From contig CAKVBG010000003.1 in NCBI GenBank assembly GCA_934725345.1, positions 1-33,357 of the forward strand: 33,357 nt of DNA, given 5' to 3'. The notes below the pieces were generated by a model. It was not told the origin of the DNA. It did not search any database and worked only from the letters and a program-made list of their open reading frames with translations. Position numbers and translations under genes: made by a program. Positions 1 through 6,853 of the stretch are shown here, piece after piece (within the stretch, counting starts at the first letter, position 1; each line of letters starts with the position of its first letter). This DNA is from an uncultured Eubacteriales bacterium. Lineage in GTDB: Bacteria; Bacillota; Clostridia; Oscillospirales; Acutalibacteraceae.

Positions 1-458
1 CTCACGGACACTTTGACCATATTTTAAAAGCAAAAAAGTATAGAGATGTTTTTGGAGCAAAAATCGTAATATCCCGGCTTGAAAGCGAATTTACAGTAGA
101 TGGATTTTTAAATTTATCAGATAGATTTTTAAAACCCAACATTTTTGAAAGTTTCAATCCGGACACGCTAGTCGATGATCAAGATGAGCTTTATTTTGGA
201 AAATATAAAATAAAAGTTCTAAGCACTCCCGGACACACTGCAGGAAGTCTATGCTATATAATTGATAATAATATTTTTTCTGGAGACACCCTTTTTAAAA
301 ATCAATGTGGATGTACTCGCTTTCCAACAGGCAGTGAAGATAAAATGGAAAACTCTCTTAAGAAGCTTTATAGTCTTGAAGGGGATTTTAATGTGTATCC
401 TGGTCATGGGGAAAGTACTATTCTTAGTGCAGAAAAGAATAACCATACGGGTTTATGA
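1..458 (+). CDS. MBL-fold hydrolase (glyoxalase II-like), 3' part
   Basis: The frame starting at base 3 is open to the TGA at 456-458; the 5' end lies outside the window. The first residues are HGHFDH, which is the metal-binding HxHxDH motif of the metallo-beta-lactamase fold. Further on are STPGHTAGS (third metal-ligand His), FSGDTLF (bridging Asp) and YPGHGEST (last His), in the order and spacing of the hydroxyacylglutathione hydrolase / YcbL-type subfamily. About 151 residues remain, so only the N-terminal strand region is missing. The fold is clear. The substrate is not: small thioester hydrolases of this group act on glutathione or other thiol adducts, and many clostridial members are uncharacterised. 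Confidence 0.9.
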   Translation, partial: HGHFDHILKAKKYRDVFGAKIVISRLESEFTVDGFLNLSDRFLKPNIFESFNPDTLVDDQDELYFGKYKIKVLSTPGHTAGSLCYIIDNNIFSGDTLFKNQCGCTRFPTGSEDKMENSLKKLYSLEGDFNVYPGHGESTILSAEKNNHTGL

Positions 459-544
459 CAAAAACTGAATTTACATCATAAATTGTATTTTAAAGGCCTA
501 AATTGAGCGGTTAAGTGAAAATTTTCAAAATTCAAATTAAGGTA

Positions 545-573
545 TTGTAATTAATAATTTTTTTGGGTATAAT
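545..573 (+). promoter_or_regulatory. sigma-A-type promoter for the zinc-ribbon gene
   Basis: TTGTAA (545-550), a 17-base spacer and a perfect TATAAT (568-573). Transcription would start near 580, about 30 bases before the ATG at 609. The ribosome binding site GGGAG lies at 595-599. Confidence 0.75.
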
Positions 574-608
574 ATATGAAAATAAAATAGAAATGGGAGT
601 GGTTTTAA

Positions 609-1037
609 ATGAAATCATTTGAAGAATTTATTTCGCGTGCAAAAGGTGCAGTAGATGCTATCGGGGAAAAAGCTGGGCAGTTCGTTGATGTCTCAAGACT
701 GAATGTTAAGCTTATAGATGCAAAATCTCAACTTAAATCTGAGCTTGAAGAATTAGGAAGAGTTGTGTATGAAAACTATAATTTCGACCAGCAACTTGAA
801 AACAAGCCTGAAATTGCAACTCAAATTCAAGCGGTAAAAGGGATGTATGAGCAGGTTGAAAAAATCAAATTACAAATTGCATTTATGAAGAACAAGATTT
901 TATGTAAATCTTGCGGATACAATAACGAAGCAGGTTCACTTTACTGCACTAAATGTGGTGAGAATTTAAAAAAGGAAGGCACACCTATTACTAAGACATC
1001 CGAACAAGATGACGATTTTGAAGAGTTTGACGATTAG
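609..1037 (+). CDS. zinc-ribbon protein with N-terminal helical region
   Basis: A 142-residue protein. Residues 1-95 are predicted to be mostly amphipathic helix or coiled coil, rich in K, E and Q. A zinc ribbon follows with Cys99, Cys102, Cys113 and Cys116 (CxxC-x10-CxxC), then a strongly acidic tail (EQDDDFEEFDD). There is no signal peptide or membrane segment, so it is probably cytoplasmic. Similar helical plus zinc-ribbon proteins of unknown role are common in Clostridia. The gene has its own promoter and a GGGAG ribosome binding site, and the sortase gene begins 23 bases after its stop, so the two are probably co-transcribed. No specific function can be assigned. Confidence 0.8.
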   Translation: MKSFEEFISRAKGAVDAIGEKAGQFVDVSRLNVKLIDAKSQLKSELEELGRVVYENYNFDQQLENKPEIATQIQAVKGMYEQVEKIKLQIAFMKNKILCKSCGYNNEAGSLYCTKCGENLKKEGTPITKTSEQDDDFEEFDD

Positions 1038-1060
1038 AAAATCAGATATACGTTCAAAGT

Positions 1061-1906
1061 TTGAAAGATGTGATTTTTATTTTCAGAAGAATTTTAAAAA
1101 TTATAGTAATTTGTATTTTAGTAGGGTCCTTGGGAGTGCTGTTTAAACTGTTGGTTTGGGATACGCGAATTTCAAGCCAAACAAATGAGGAGGCACAGGA
1201 AATATATCACGATGAAAGTATAACTCCGGAGGAAAAATTTTCTTCACTTTCGGATTTGAATTCAGATATTTGTGGATGGATTCGCATTGATGGTACAAAG
1301 ATAGACTATCCGGTTGTAAAAGCTTCTCAGGATGACCCCACGTACTATCTTTCGCATAATTTCAAGGGCGAAGAATCCAAGTATGGGAGCATTTTAATAG
1401 ACCCTAATTGCAGTCTCGTGGGTGCTTCTAAAAACATAACACTTTATGGCCATCACATGGCAGATGGGCAAATGTTTGCAGATTTGATGAAATTCTCAGA
1501 TGTGGAGTTTTATAAGCAGCACCCTATAATTGAATTCAATACGAACCGAGAAAATGCACATTGGAAGATTATATCTGTTTTTAAGACTAATACTTTAAGT
1601 AGTCAAGGAGAAATTTTTAATTATACAGTTGCTAATTTTACGCGTGATAAAGATTTTCTAAATTTTATAGATGAAGTCAAGAAGCGATCTTTGATAGATA
1701 CTGGTATAGATGCTAACCAAAACGATACTTTAATTACTCTCTCTACATGCTCTTATGAATTCGAAGGCTTTAGAACTGTGGTAGTGGCCAGGAAAGTAAG
1801 AAAATATGAAAGTGATGAAATTGATAAATCATTGGTAACAAAGGCGGCTAACCCGCTAATGCCCCAGTGTTGGTATGAAAAATACGGTGGGTCAGCCCCA
1901 AGTTAA
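1061..1906 (+). CDS. class B sortase
   Basis: A 281-residue membrane-anchored transpeptidase with one N-terminal membrane segment (about residues 10-32) and the catalytic domain outside. The sortase hallmarks are LYGHH with catalytic His (about 131), TLSTC with the nucleophile Cys230, and GFR with Arg238. CGWIRIDGTKIDYPVV and the extended region around it are typical of the SrtB group rather than class A. Class B sortases attach proteins to peptidoglycan or to pili; no obvious substrate with an NPxTG-like tail is encoded in the window. The chosen start is TTG at 1061. The in-frame GTG at 1070 is an alternative, and neither has a strong ribosome binding site, so translation may depend on the upstream gene. 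Confidence 0.93.
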   Translation: MKDVIFIFRRILKIIVICILVGSLGVLFKLLVWDTRISSQTNEEAQEIYHDESITPEEKFSSLSDLNSDICGWIRIDGTKIDYPVVKASQDDPTYYLSHNFKGEESKYGSILIDPNCSLVGASKNITLYGHHMADGQMFADLMKFSDVEFYKQHPIIEFNTNRENAHWKIISVFKTNTLSSQGEIFNYTVANFTRDKDFLNFIDEVKKRSLIDTGIDANQNDTLITLSTCSYEFEGFRTVVVARKVRKYESDEIDKSLVTKAANPLMPQCWYEKYGGSAPS

Positions 1907-1941
1907 TTTTTTTAAAATATATTACTTGAGGTGTTTTTAAA

Positions 1942-2388
1942 TTGGCAATACGCAAAATACTTACAGAAGAATCAGAAGTTCTTTATAAGAAATCCCGAAA
2001 GGTTGAAAATTTTGATGATAGACTTTCAATTCTAATAGACGACATGTTTGAAACAATGAACAAAGCAAATGGGGTGGGCCTAGCAGCGCCGCAGATAGGT
2101 ATACTCAGAAGGGTTGTTGTTATTAAAATAGGAAACGAGAAAATTGAACTTGTTAATCCTCAGATAGACGAGCGATCCGGAAAACAAACCGAAGAAGAAG
2201 GCTGCCTTTCATGTCCTAATTTTTTTGGGATAACTCTAAGACCTATGTTCGTAGTTGTTAGTGGATACGATCGTCACGGAAAAGCAGTTAAGTACGCCGG
2301 TAGGGGGCTTAAAGCAAGAGCTTTTTGCCACGAAATTGATCATTTAGATGGGATTCTATTCAAATCTAGGTTGGTATCTAAAATTTAA
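1942..2388 (+). CDS. def: peptide deformylase
   Basis: A 148-residue metalloenzyme that removes the formyl group from the N-terminal methionine of new proteins. All three family motifs are present in order: GVGLAAPQIG (residues 44-53), EGCLS with the metal-ligand Cys (86-90) and HEIDH with two metal-ligand His and the catalytic Glu (130-134). The length fits the short Gram-positive/clostridial enzymes. The start is TTG at 1942, preceded by GAGGTG at a suitable distance. It lies 35 bases after the sortase gene, with no visible terminator between them. It is usually found beside fmt or priA, and that arrangement is absent here. Confidence 0.95.
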   Translation: MAIRKILTEESEVLYKKSRKVENFDDRLSILIDDMFETMNKANGVGLAAPQIGILRRVVVIKIGNEKIELVNPQIDERSGKQTEEEGCLSCPNFFGITLRPMFVVVSGYDRHGKAVKYAGRGLKARAFCHEIDHLDGILFKSRLVSKI

Positions 2389-2415
2389 AAATTATGGTTA
2401 AATTTTTTTAAAGTA

Positions 2416-2444
2416 TTGACAAAAAACGAAGTTTGTGTTACAAT
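2416..2444 (+). promoter_or_regulatory. consensus sigma-A promoter for the secreted lipase gene
   Basis: TTGACA (2416-2421), 17 bases, TACAAT (2439-2444). Transcription should start near 2451. This places the possible upstream TTG start at 2433 before the transcript and supports the start at 2478. Confidence 0.85.
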
Positions 2445-2477
2445 GTAGAAAAAGTAAAGAGAAGGGAGAATAAAGTA

Positions 2478-3725
2478 TTGAAAAAGTTTTTTAATACAAT
2501 AATTTCGTTTACCTTAGTTTTTTCTTTCATTGCAAATTTTGGAATTGCAAAGGCGGATGATCAGCCTAAAAACAAGGCTATGATATTAGTTCCGGGGTTG
2601 TTTGCAAGCGGGCTTTTTTATCGCGGAGAGGACTGTGCAAAATACTACAAGAACGAAGCCATATGGATTCCTATGGATACCAACTATAAATGGCGTGTAG
2701 CAAAGGGAATAACTAAATTTGAACTTTTTAACAGTGATTTGGGTTGCGATGAAAATGGAGAGCTTTTAAACAAAGATATTGGAGTGTTCAAAGAGAATGA
2801 AAGTTTTCCATATGAAGTGGATTCTAACATAGCAAAATACGCCGTAGACGGTTCGGGTAAAAATTTAATTGATACTTTGACTGCAAAATTCCCAGATCGT
2901 AAAGTTTTTATGTATAACTATGATTGGCGTCGCGATATAGAAAAAGCAGCCGAAGACTTAGCCCAGACTATCAGGCAGTATGATGAAGTAGTTTTGATAG
3001 GATATTCTCTAGGTGGGATTGTTTCTTGCAAAGCAGCGATGAAATTGAAAGAGTCCGGAGACTTGAACAAGATTTCTAAATTTATCTCTGTGGCGGTACC
3101 TTATAATGGAACACCTGAACCTTTTTATGTTTTAAATTCAGGAATGTATGTTGGGAATGACTTGATAGGTAAAATTATTAAATTTCTAGGTATACATAAT
3201 ATAGTGAAGGAGATCGCTAAAAACTGTGAAATTGCCTTTCAGATGTTACCCAGCGAGAAATATTTTGAAAGGGCAAAAGAAGGATATCTAAATAAGGACC
3301 AAAAAATTCTAAATTATAATGAAACATTAGATTTTATTAGAAACTGCGAATTTTCTAAGAAGTCAGATGGAACGGCAAAGGCTTTTCTTAGCAATCCTCA
3401 AGTGCTTTTTGAAAGTTTAGTAGATAAAGATGGTAAGCATATTTTGAATTATTTGGACTATCATTTAATAGTTGGCTGTGGAGTAGACACTATGTCCGAA
3501 TTCGATTGTAATCTCAGTGCTCCGGTGGTTAGCAAGTACGTAGATGGTGATGGTACGGTGGCTCTAAAAGAAAGCGCAATCCCTTTTGATGGAATTGATA
3601 GTAGTAAAATTTTTAAAGTTAAAGCTAGTCACCAACAAGTAATCAGTGATAATAGAGTGGTTGAAGACATTGTGAATGTAATTTCAGGTTCTAACAATAC
3701 CAATGAAAAGATAGAAAAGAAGTAA
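2478..3725 (+). CDS. secreted LCAT-like alpha/beta-hydrolase (lipase/acyltransferase)
   Basis: A 415-residue protein starting at TTG 2478, chosen because AGAAGGGAG lies just upstream and the promoter -10 box overlaps any earlier start. A signal peptide is visible: KK, then a hydrophobic stretch to about residue 24, then AKA|DD as a likely signal peptidase site. The mature protein begins with ILVPGLFASGLF (oxyanion region). It has YNYDWRRD, the nucleophile elbow GYSLGG (Ser177), VPYNGTPEP and LPSEKYF, then DGDGTV (probable catalytic Asp) and ASHQQV (probable His). These match the lecithin:cholesterol acyltransferase / phospholipase family. It probably acts on lipids outside the cell; the true substrate is unknown. 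A terminator hairpin follows. Confidence 0.85.
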   Translation: MKKFFNTIISFTLVFSFIANFGIAKADDQPKNKAMILVPGLFASGLFYRGEDCAKYYKNEAIWIPMDTNYKWRVAKGITKFELFNSDLGCDENGELLNKDIGVFKENESFPYEVDSNIAKYAVDGSGKNLIDTLTAKFPDRKVFMYNYDWRRDIEKAAEDLAQTIRQYDEVVLIGYSLGGIVSCKAAMKLKESGDLNKISKFISVAVPYNGTPEPFYVLNSGMYVGNDLIGKIIKFLGIHNIVKEIAKNCEIAFQMLPSEKYFERAKEGYLNKDQKILNYNETLDFIRNCEFSKKSDGTAKAFLSNPQVLFESLVDKDGKHILNYLDYHLIVGCGVDTMSEFDCNLSAPVVSKYVDGDGTVALKESAIPFDGIDSSKIFKVKASHQQVISDNRVVEDIVNVISGSNNTNEKIEKK

Positions 3726-3760
3726 GAATAGAGTATTTATAGAAATTTGATACAAAAGCG

Positions 3761-3790
3761 AAGCCGCCATTTTAGTGGCGGCTTTAACAT
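3761..3790. terminator. rho-independent terminator, probably bidirectional
   Basis: A perfect 9-bp stem, AAGCCGCCA (3761-3769) and TGGCGGCTT (3776-3784), with a 6-base loop. It is flanked by A-rich sequence on the left and T-rich sequence on the right. It lies between the convergent lipase and ireB genes and can serve both. Confidence 0.85.
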
Positions 3791-3813
3791 ATTTTTTAGC
3801 TAAGGAATTTTAC

Positions 3814-4053
3814 TTAATTCGCAAGATAAAATTTTATGAGAGCTTTTAAAAGTTCGTATCTGTCTACTCTTTGAATTAGGTTTCTGGCATCGTTATTGGT
3901 AGTTATATAAGTTGGGTCACCTGAAAGAATATACCCCGCAATTTGGTTTATGGCATCATAACCTTTTGCTACGAGTGAATCGTAAACAGAGTTTAGAATG
4001 GTTTTAGTACTAACATCACTGTTCAAAGAAAAAGTTATAGTTTCGTCACGCAT
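3814..4053 (-). CDS. ireB: IreB-family regulatory phosphoprotein (UPF0297)
   Basis: A 79-residue protein with the family core: GYDAINQIAGYILSGDPTYI followed by NDARNLIQRVDRYELLKALIKFYL. In Enterococcus faecalis IreB is phosphorylated by the PASTA kinase IreK near its N-terminus and affects cephalosporin tolerance. The N-terminal MRDETITF retains the threonine (Thr5) that aligns with one of those sites. The start is ATG at 4053, with AGGTGG six bases upstream. A possible TTG start at 4068 overlaps that ribosome binding site and is rejected. The usual partners (ruvX and a DUF1292 gene) are absent. It has its own promoter downstream of aroQ. The kinase itself is not in the window. Confidence 0.92.
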   Translation of the reverse strand: MRDETITFSLNSDVSTKTILNSVYDSLVAKGYDAINQIAGYILSGDPTYITTNNDARNLIQRVDRYELLKALIKFYLAN

Positions 4054-4124
4054 TAATTTCCACCTCAAAAGTATAATTTTTTGTTATTGTATTTCAAACA
4101 AAACTCCTAACACCCCAGGGCTAT

Positions 4125-4153
4125 ATTGTATAATTATCCCCAATTATTTTCAA
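4125..4153 (-). promoter_or_regulatory. sigma-A promoter for ireB
   Basis: Read on the minus strand: TTGAAA (4153-4148), 17 bases, TACAAT (4130-4125). Transcription would start near 4118, giving a leader of about 65 bases before the ATG at 4053. It begins just after the aroQ stop codon. Confidence 0.75.
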
Positions 4154-4157
4154 GTGC

Positions 4158-4595
4158 TTATATAAGTTCTTTTATTGCGCTTAGTGCCAGCAGATAACTA
4201 TTTTTGCCGAATCCTGCTATTTGTCCAACGCACACCTCAGAGATAACAGAATGGTGTCTGAATTCTTCGCGGCTGTATATGTTTGTCATATGGACTTCTA
4301 TAAATGGAATTCGTATGAAAGATAGTGCATCTCTAAGAGCGTAGCTATAGTGGCTTAAAGCCCCTGCATTAATAATTCCGCCGTCAAAGGTATCTTTGGC
4401 CGTATGTATTTTATCTATAAGTGCTCCTTCCCAGTTAGACTGAAACACTTCGCTGTTCAATCCCAAATTTTCGCTATATTCTATCATTTGAGATTTTATA
4501 CTCTCAGCCGTTTCTTCACCATAGATTCCTTTTTCTCTTATACCTGTCATGTTTAAATTAGGGCCTAAAAGAATAATTATATTTTTTCGTCTCAT
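4158..4595 (-). CDS. aroQ: type II 3-dehydroquinate dehydratase
   Basis: A 145-residue cytoplasmic enzyme of the shikimate pathway that converts 3-dehydroquinate to 3-dehydroshikimate. The type II motifs are present: GPNLNMTGIREKGIYG (flexible lid with catalytic Arg and Tyr), SNWEG, INAGALSHYSYALRDAL (substrate loop; the usual form is INPGAxTHxSxALRDA) and PFIEVHMTNIYSREEFRHHS (catalytic His). The length is typical of the dodecameric enzyme. Its ATG overlaps the end of the upstream HAD phosphatase gene by 4 bases (ATGA), so the two are translationally coupled. The Pro to Ala change in the INAGA loop is a mild departure from the family. Confidence 0.95.
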   Translation of the reverse strand: MRRKNIIILLGPNLNMTGIREKGIYGEETAESIKSQMIEYSENLGLNSEVFQSNWEGALIDKIHTAKDTFDGGIINAGALSHYSYALRDALSFIRIPFIEVHMTNIYSREEFRHHSVISEVCVGQIAGFGKNSYLLALSAIKELI

Positions 4596-5149
4596 AAAAG
4601 TTCATCCTCCGGGGAAGTGCTAGGCAACAATTTTTGTTTTAATGTTTTAAGATTCAATTCGTTATTGTTGGATATCCTTTCTCTAAAATTTTTTTCAAGT
4701 AATCTTTTAAATTTAAGGAGCATAGTTTTACTTTCTTCTAGGGGATCAACTAAAATGGAGCGGACGCCTGCCAAGTTGGCTGCTAAGACGTCTGTGAAAA
4801 TTTGGTCTCCTACCATCACGGAATTCGTTGTGGAACAAGATATCTTTTCCAGTGTTTTTTTAAGACCAAAAGTTAGGGGTTTCATTCCCATTGACACGTA
4901 CTCAATTTCAAGGTTTTTTGATAAAGGTTCAATTCTTTTTGAAAAATTGTTGGAAAGTAGAGCTACTTTAATGCTATGTGATTTTAAATTTTGAATCCAG
5001 CTGATGATTTCTTCCTTTGGATAACTCTTTTGATGTGGAATTAGGGTATCGTCAACATCTAGGATAATCCCTTGAATGTTTAAATATTTAAGAATAGAAA
5101 TTTTTATATCTGTAACTTTATGTGTGAAATAAGTTGGGTAAAAAAGCAA
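4592..5149 (-). CDS. YqeG-family HAD-IIIA phosphatase
   Basis: A cytoplasmic HAD-superfamily phosphatase of about 185 residues. Motif I is DVDDTL (two catalytic Asp), motif II is in LLSNN, the motif III Lys is in MKPLTFGLKK, and motif IV is GDQIFTDVLAAN. YqeG proteins carry this order; related yeast and plant proteins are phosphatidylglycerophosphate phosphatases, but the bacterial substrate is not settled. The start chosen is TTG at 5149, because GGAGG lies 8 bases upstream of it. The longer ATG start at 5164 overlaps that ribosome binding site and has none of its own. It is coupled to aroQ by a 4-base overlap; YqeG next to shikimate genes is common in Bacillota. Confidence 0.88.
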   Translation of the reverse strand: MLFYPTYFTHKVTDIKISILKYLNIQGIILDVDDTLIPHQKSYPKEEIISWIQNLKSHSIKVALLSNNFSKRIEPLSKNLEIEYVSMGMKPLTFGLKKTLEKISCSTTNSVMVGDQIFTDVLAANLAGVRSILVDPLEESKTMLLKFKRLLEKNFRERISNNNELNLKTLKQKLLPSTSPEDELL

Positions 5150-5260
5150 GCGTATGACCTCCATATGATAGCAAGGTAAATTTTATTAATGCGATAGTGA
5201 CGAAAATCTAATGGTATTTTATATGTCCCATAGATTTTATTCTTCTTTTTATTATATTAC

Positions 5261-5286
5261 CCCCCAGGACTTTTTTGTCTTGGGGG
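5261..5286. other. 10-bp stem-loop between rpsU and the YqeG gene
   Basis: CCCCCAGGAC (5261-5270), a TTTTTT loop, GTCTTGGGGG (5277-5286). In plus-strand RNA all ten pairs form, with one G-U. In minus-strand RNA, the sense of rpsU, one A-C mismatch remains. No run of T follows on either strand, so it is not a textbook terminator. It could be an attenuator, a processing site or an RNA-stabilising end for the rpsU message, which stops 17 bases before it. Confidence 0.55.
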
Positions 5287-5302
5287 ATAGTGCTTTTAAA
5301 GA

Positions 5303-5572
5303 TTACCATCTACCGCTGTTGTATCTGTTCATTTTCTTATGCCTGCGTGCTTCTTTGGACTTCTTTTTCCTTTTCACGGAGGGTTTATCATAAGCCTCTC
5401 TCTTACGGATTTCTGAAATAATTCCAGAGCTCTGTCTTTTAAATTTTCTAAGAGTTGCCTCTAAGGATTCATTCCTTTTTGGAGCATCCTCATTATTTTC
5501 AGCATTAACATTATCTAATTCTAATTTAGCTTCAGGGCTTTGGTTTAATACCGTAGTTGATTTTTCTGTCAT
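5303..5572 (-). CDS. rpsU: 30S ribosomal protein S21 with N-terminal extension
   Basis: An 89-residue protein. Residues about 32-80 match S21: NESLEATLRKFKRQSSG, then EIRKREAYDKPSVKRKKKSKEARRHKK. Bacterial S21 is usually near 58 residues and starts just before NESL. Here about 31 extra residues, acidic and rich in N, E and S, come first. The ATG at 5572 has a strong GGGAGG site a few bases upstream, and there is no ATG, GTG or TTG near the S21 core, so the extension appears genuine. S21 binds the 30S platform near the anti-Shine-Dalgarno region. It has its own promoter and a leader of about 120 bases. Confidence 0.92.
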   Translation of the reverse strand: MTEKSTTVLNQSPEAKLELDNVNAENNEDAPKRNESLEATLRKFKRQSSGIISEIRKREAYDKPSVKRKKKSKEARRHKKMNRYNSGRW

Positions 5573-5698
5573 TTGTTCTTCCCTCCCATCTGTATAAAAA
5601 CAGGGTTTTTGGAGTGTATATAATAATAATCTAGTAATTCAGATGGATTTTATAAACAAATTATTCCACAATTACTTCATATTAAACATACAAGAGTC

Positions 5699-5728
5699 AT
5701 TATATATTATATCCAAAGGTGTTGTCAA
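5699..5728 (-). promoter_or_regulatory. sigma-A promoter for rpsU
   Basis: Read on the minus strand: TTGACA (5728-5723), 18 bases, TATAAT (5704-5699). Transcription from near 5692 gives a leader of about 120 bases. The leader has a CCATCTG segment (5646-5640) able to pair with CAGATGG (5592-5586) next to the ribosome binding site. Confidence 0.75.
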
Positions 5729-5793
5729 GACGGACAGGAATTAAAATGTAGAATAAGATTAAAAATTATGAAATTGAAAACTAAATCAGACTG

Positions 5794-5822
5794 TTTACAT
5801 ACGTTTAATTAGGATATATAAT
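5794..5822 (+). promoter_or_regulatory. sigma-A promoter of the polysaccharide operon
   Basis: TTTACA (5794-5799), 17 bases, TATAAT (5817-5822). Transcription would start near 5829, about 35 bases before the ATG at 5864. It diverges from the rpsU promoter; the 291 bases between the two genes hold only these promoters and leaders. Confidence 0.8.
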
Positions 5823-5863
5823 TATTCTGGAATTATTGCGTAATTGGAAAGGAATGTTTTCTT

Positions 5864-6853
5864 ATGGAATTCAAAAAAGTTTCGGTTGTGGTTCCCATTT
5901 TGAATGAAAAGCTGTATATAAGGAAATTTCTTGATGCACTTCTAAGCCAGGACTATCCGAAGGAATTTTTAGAAATAATTTTAGTGGATGGTCTTTCAAA
6001 CGACGGAACTGTTGAAGTTATAAATGAATACGTTAAAAAATACGATTTCATAAGACTTTATACCAACCCCAAAAAGACCGTGCAGTATGCACTTAATATA
6101 GGAATTTCTCAGGCAACGGGTGAGTATGTTGTGAGGCTTGATGCCCACACCCGCCATCAAAGTGATTATATTTCTAAATGCATAGAGTATGCTGAAAAAA
6201 CAGGTGCAGATTGCGTTGGAGGGCCTATGATAGGTTATGGGTTTAATCCGGTTCAAAACGTGATTGCTGCCGCGTATGCATCACCTTTTTCTTTTGGGTG
6301 GTCGCCGCACTACAGAAATGATTTTGAAGGCTATGTTGATACGGTTTCATGGGGATGTTTCAAAAGGGAAAAATTACTTGAACTCGGAATGTATGATGAA
6401 AGGCTTCCGCGCAGCGAAGATGACGACCTTAGTTTTAGGATAATAAAAAACGGAGGCAAAATATACCTAACTCCTGAAATTAAAAGCCAGTATTATCCTA
6501 AAGAAAATTTTCGCAGGCTATTTAAACAATTTTTTGACTATGGGGTATGGAAGATAGCGGTTATGAAGAAGCATGGAAGACCGCTGAGAATTCCACAACT
6601 CATACCAATGTGTTTTGTATCTTTTCTAATTCTTTTTGGAATTTTATCTTTATTTAATAGCACATGTTTTTATTTGTTTTTGCTTGGGGTATTTTCGTAT
6701 TTCATAACTTCATTTTACTTTTCTTTTACCAGCAAGAGGTTAAGTAGTTTTAAGGATAGACTACTATTGATGTGGGCACAGTTTGTTATTCATGTTTCGT
6801 ATGGACTGGGATTCTGGGTTGGAATTTTCAAATTTTGGAATACTAAATGGTGA
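5864..6853 (+). CDS. family 2 glycosyltransferase, ExoA-like
   Basis: A 329-residue membrane-associated GT-A glycosyltransferase. It begins VSVVVPILNE and has the nucleotide-binding Asp in VDGLSNDGT (residues 42-49). The metal-binding DxD position reads DAH (93-95). EDDDLSFRI (185-193) supplies the catalytic base region. Residues about 246-326 form hydrophobic membrane segments with little loop. This layout resembles ExoA of succinoglycan synthesis, which adds a sugar to a lipid-linked intermediate on the cytoplasmic face. DxH in place of DxD is a tolerated variant in several GT2 subgroups. It is the first gene of the operon, with AAAGGAA as ribosome binding site. The sugar and acceptor cannot be read from sequence. 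Confidence 0.9.
   Translation: MEFKKVSVVVPILNEKLYIRKFLDALLSQDYPKEFLEIILVDGLSNDGTVEVINEYVKKYDFIRLYTNPKKTVQYALNIGISQATGEYVVRLDAHTRHQSDYISKCIEYAEKTGADCVGGPMIGYGFNPVQNVIAAAYASPFSFGWSPHYRNDFEGYVDTVSWGCFKREKLLELGMYDERLPRSEDDDLSFRIIKNGGKIYLTPEIKSQYYPKENFRRLFKQFFDYGVWKIAVMKKHGRPLRIPQLIPMCFVSFLILFGILSLFNSTCFYLFLLGVFSYFITSFYFSFTSKRLSSFKDRLLLMWAQFVIHVSYGLGFWVGIFKFWNTKW

Noticed and set aside
4617..4994. Plus-strand open frame of 125 codons
   Set aside because: It lies wholly opposite the YqeG-like gene, has no ribosome binding site and no family-like sequence.
5211..5393. Plus-strand frame of 60 codons across the hairpin and rpsU end
   Set aside because: It covers the stem-loop and the antisense of rpsU, and has low-complexity hydrophobic content.
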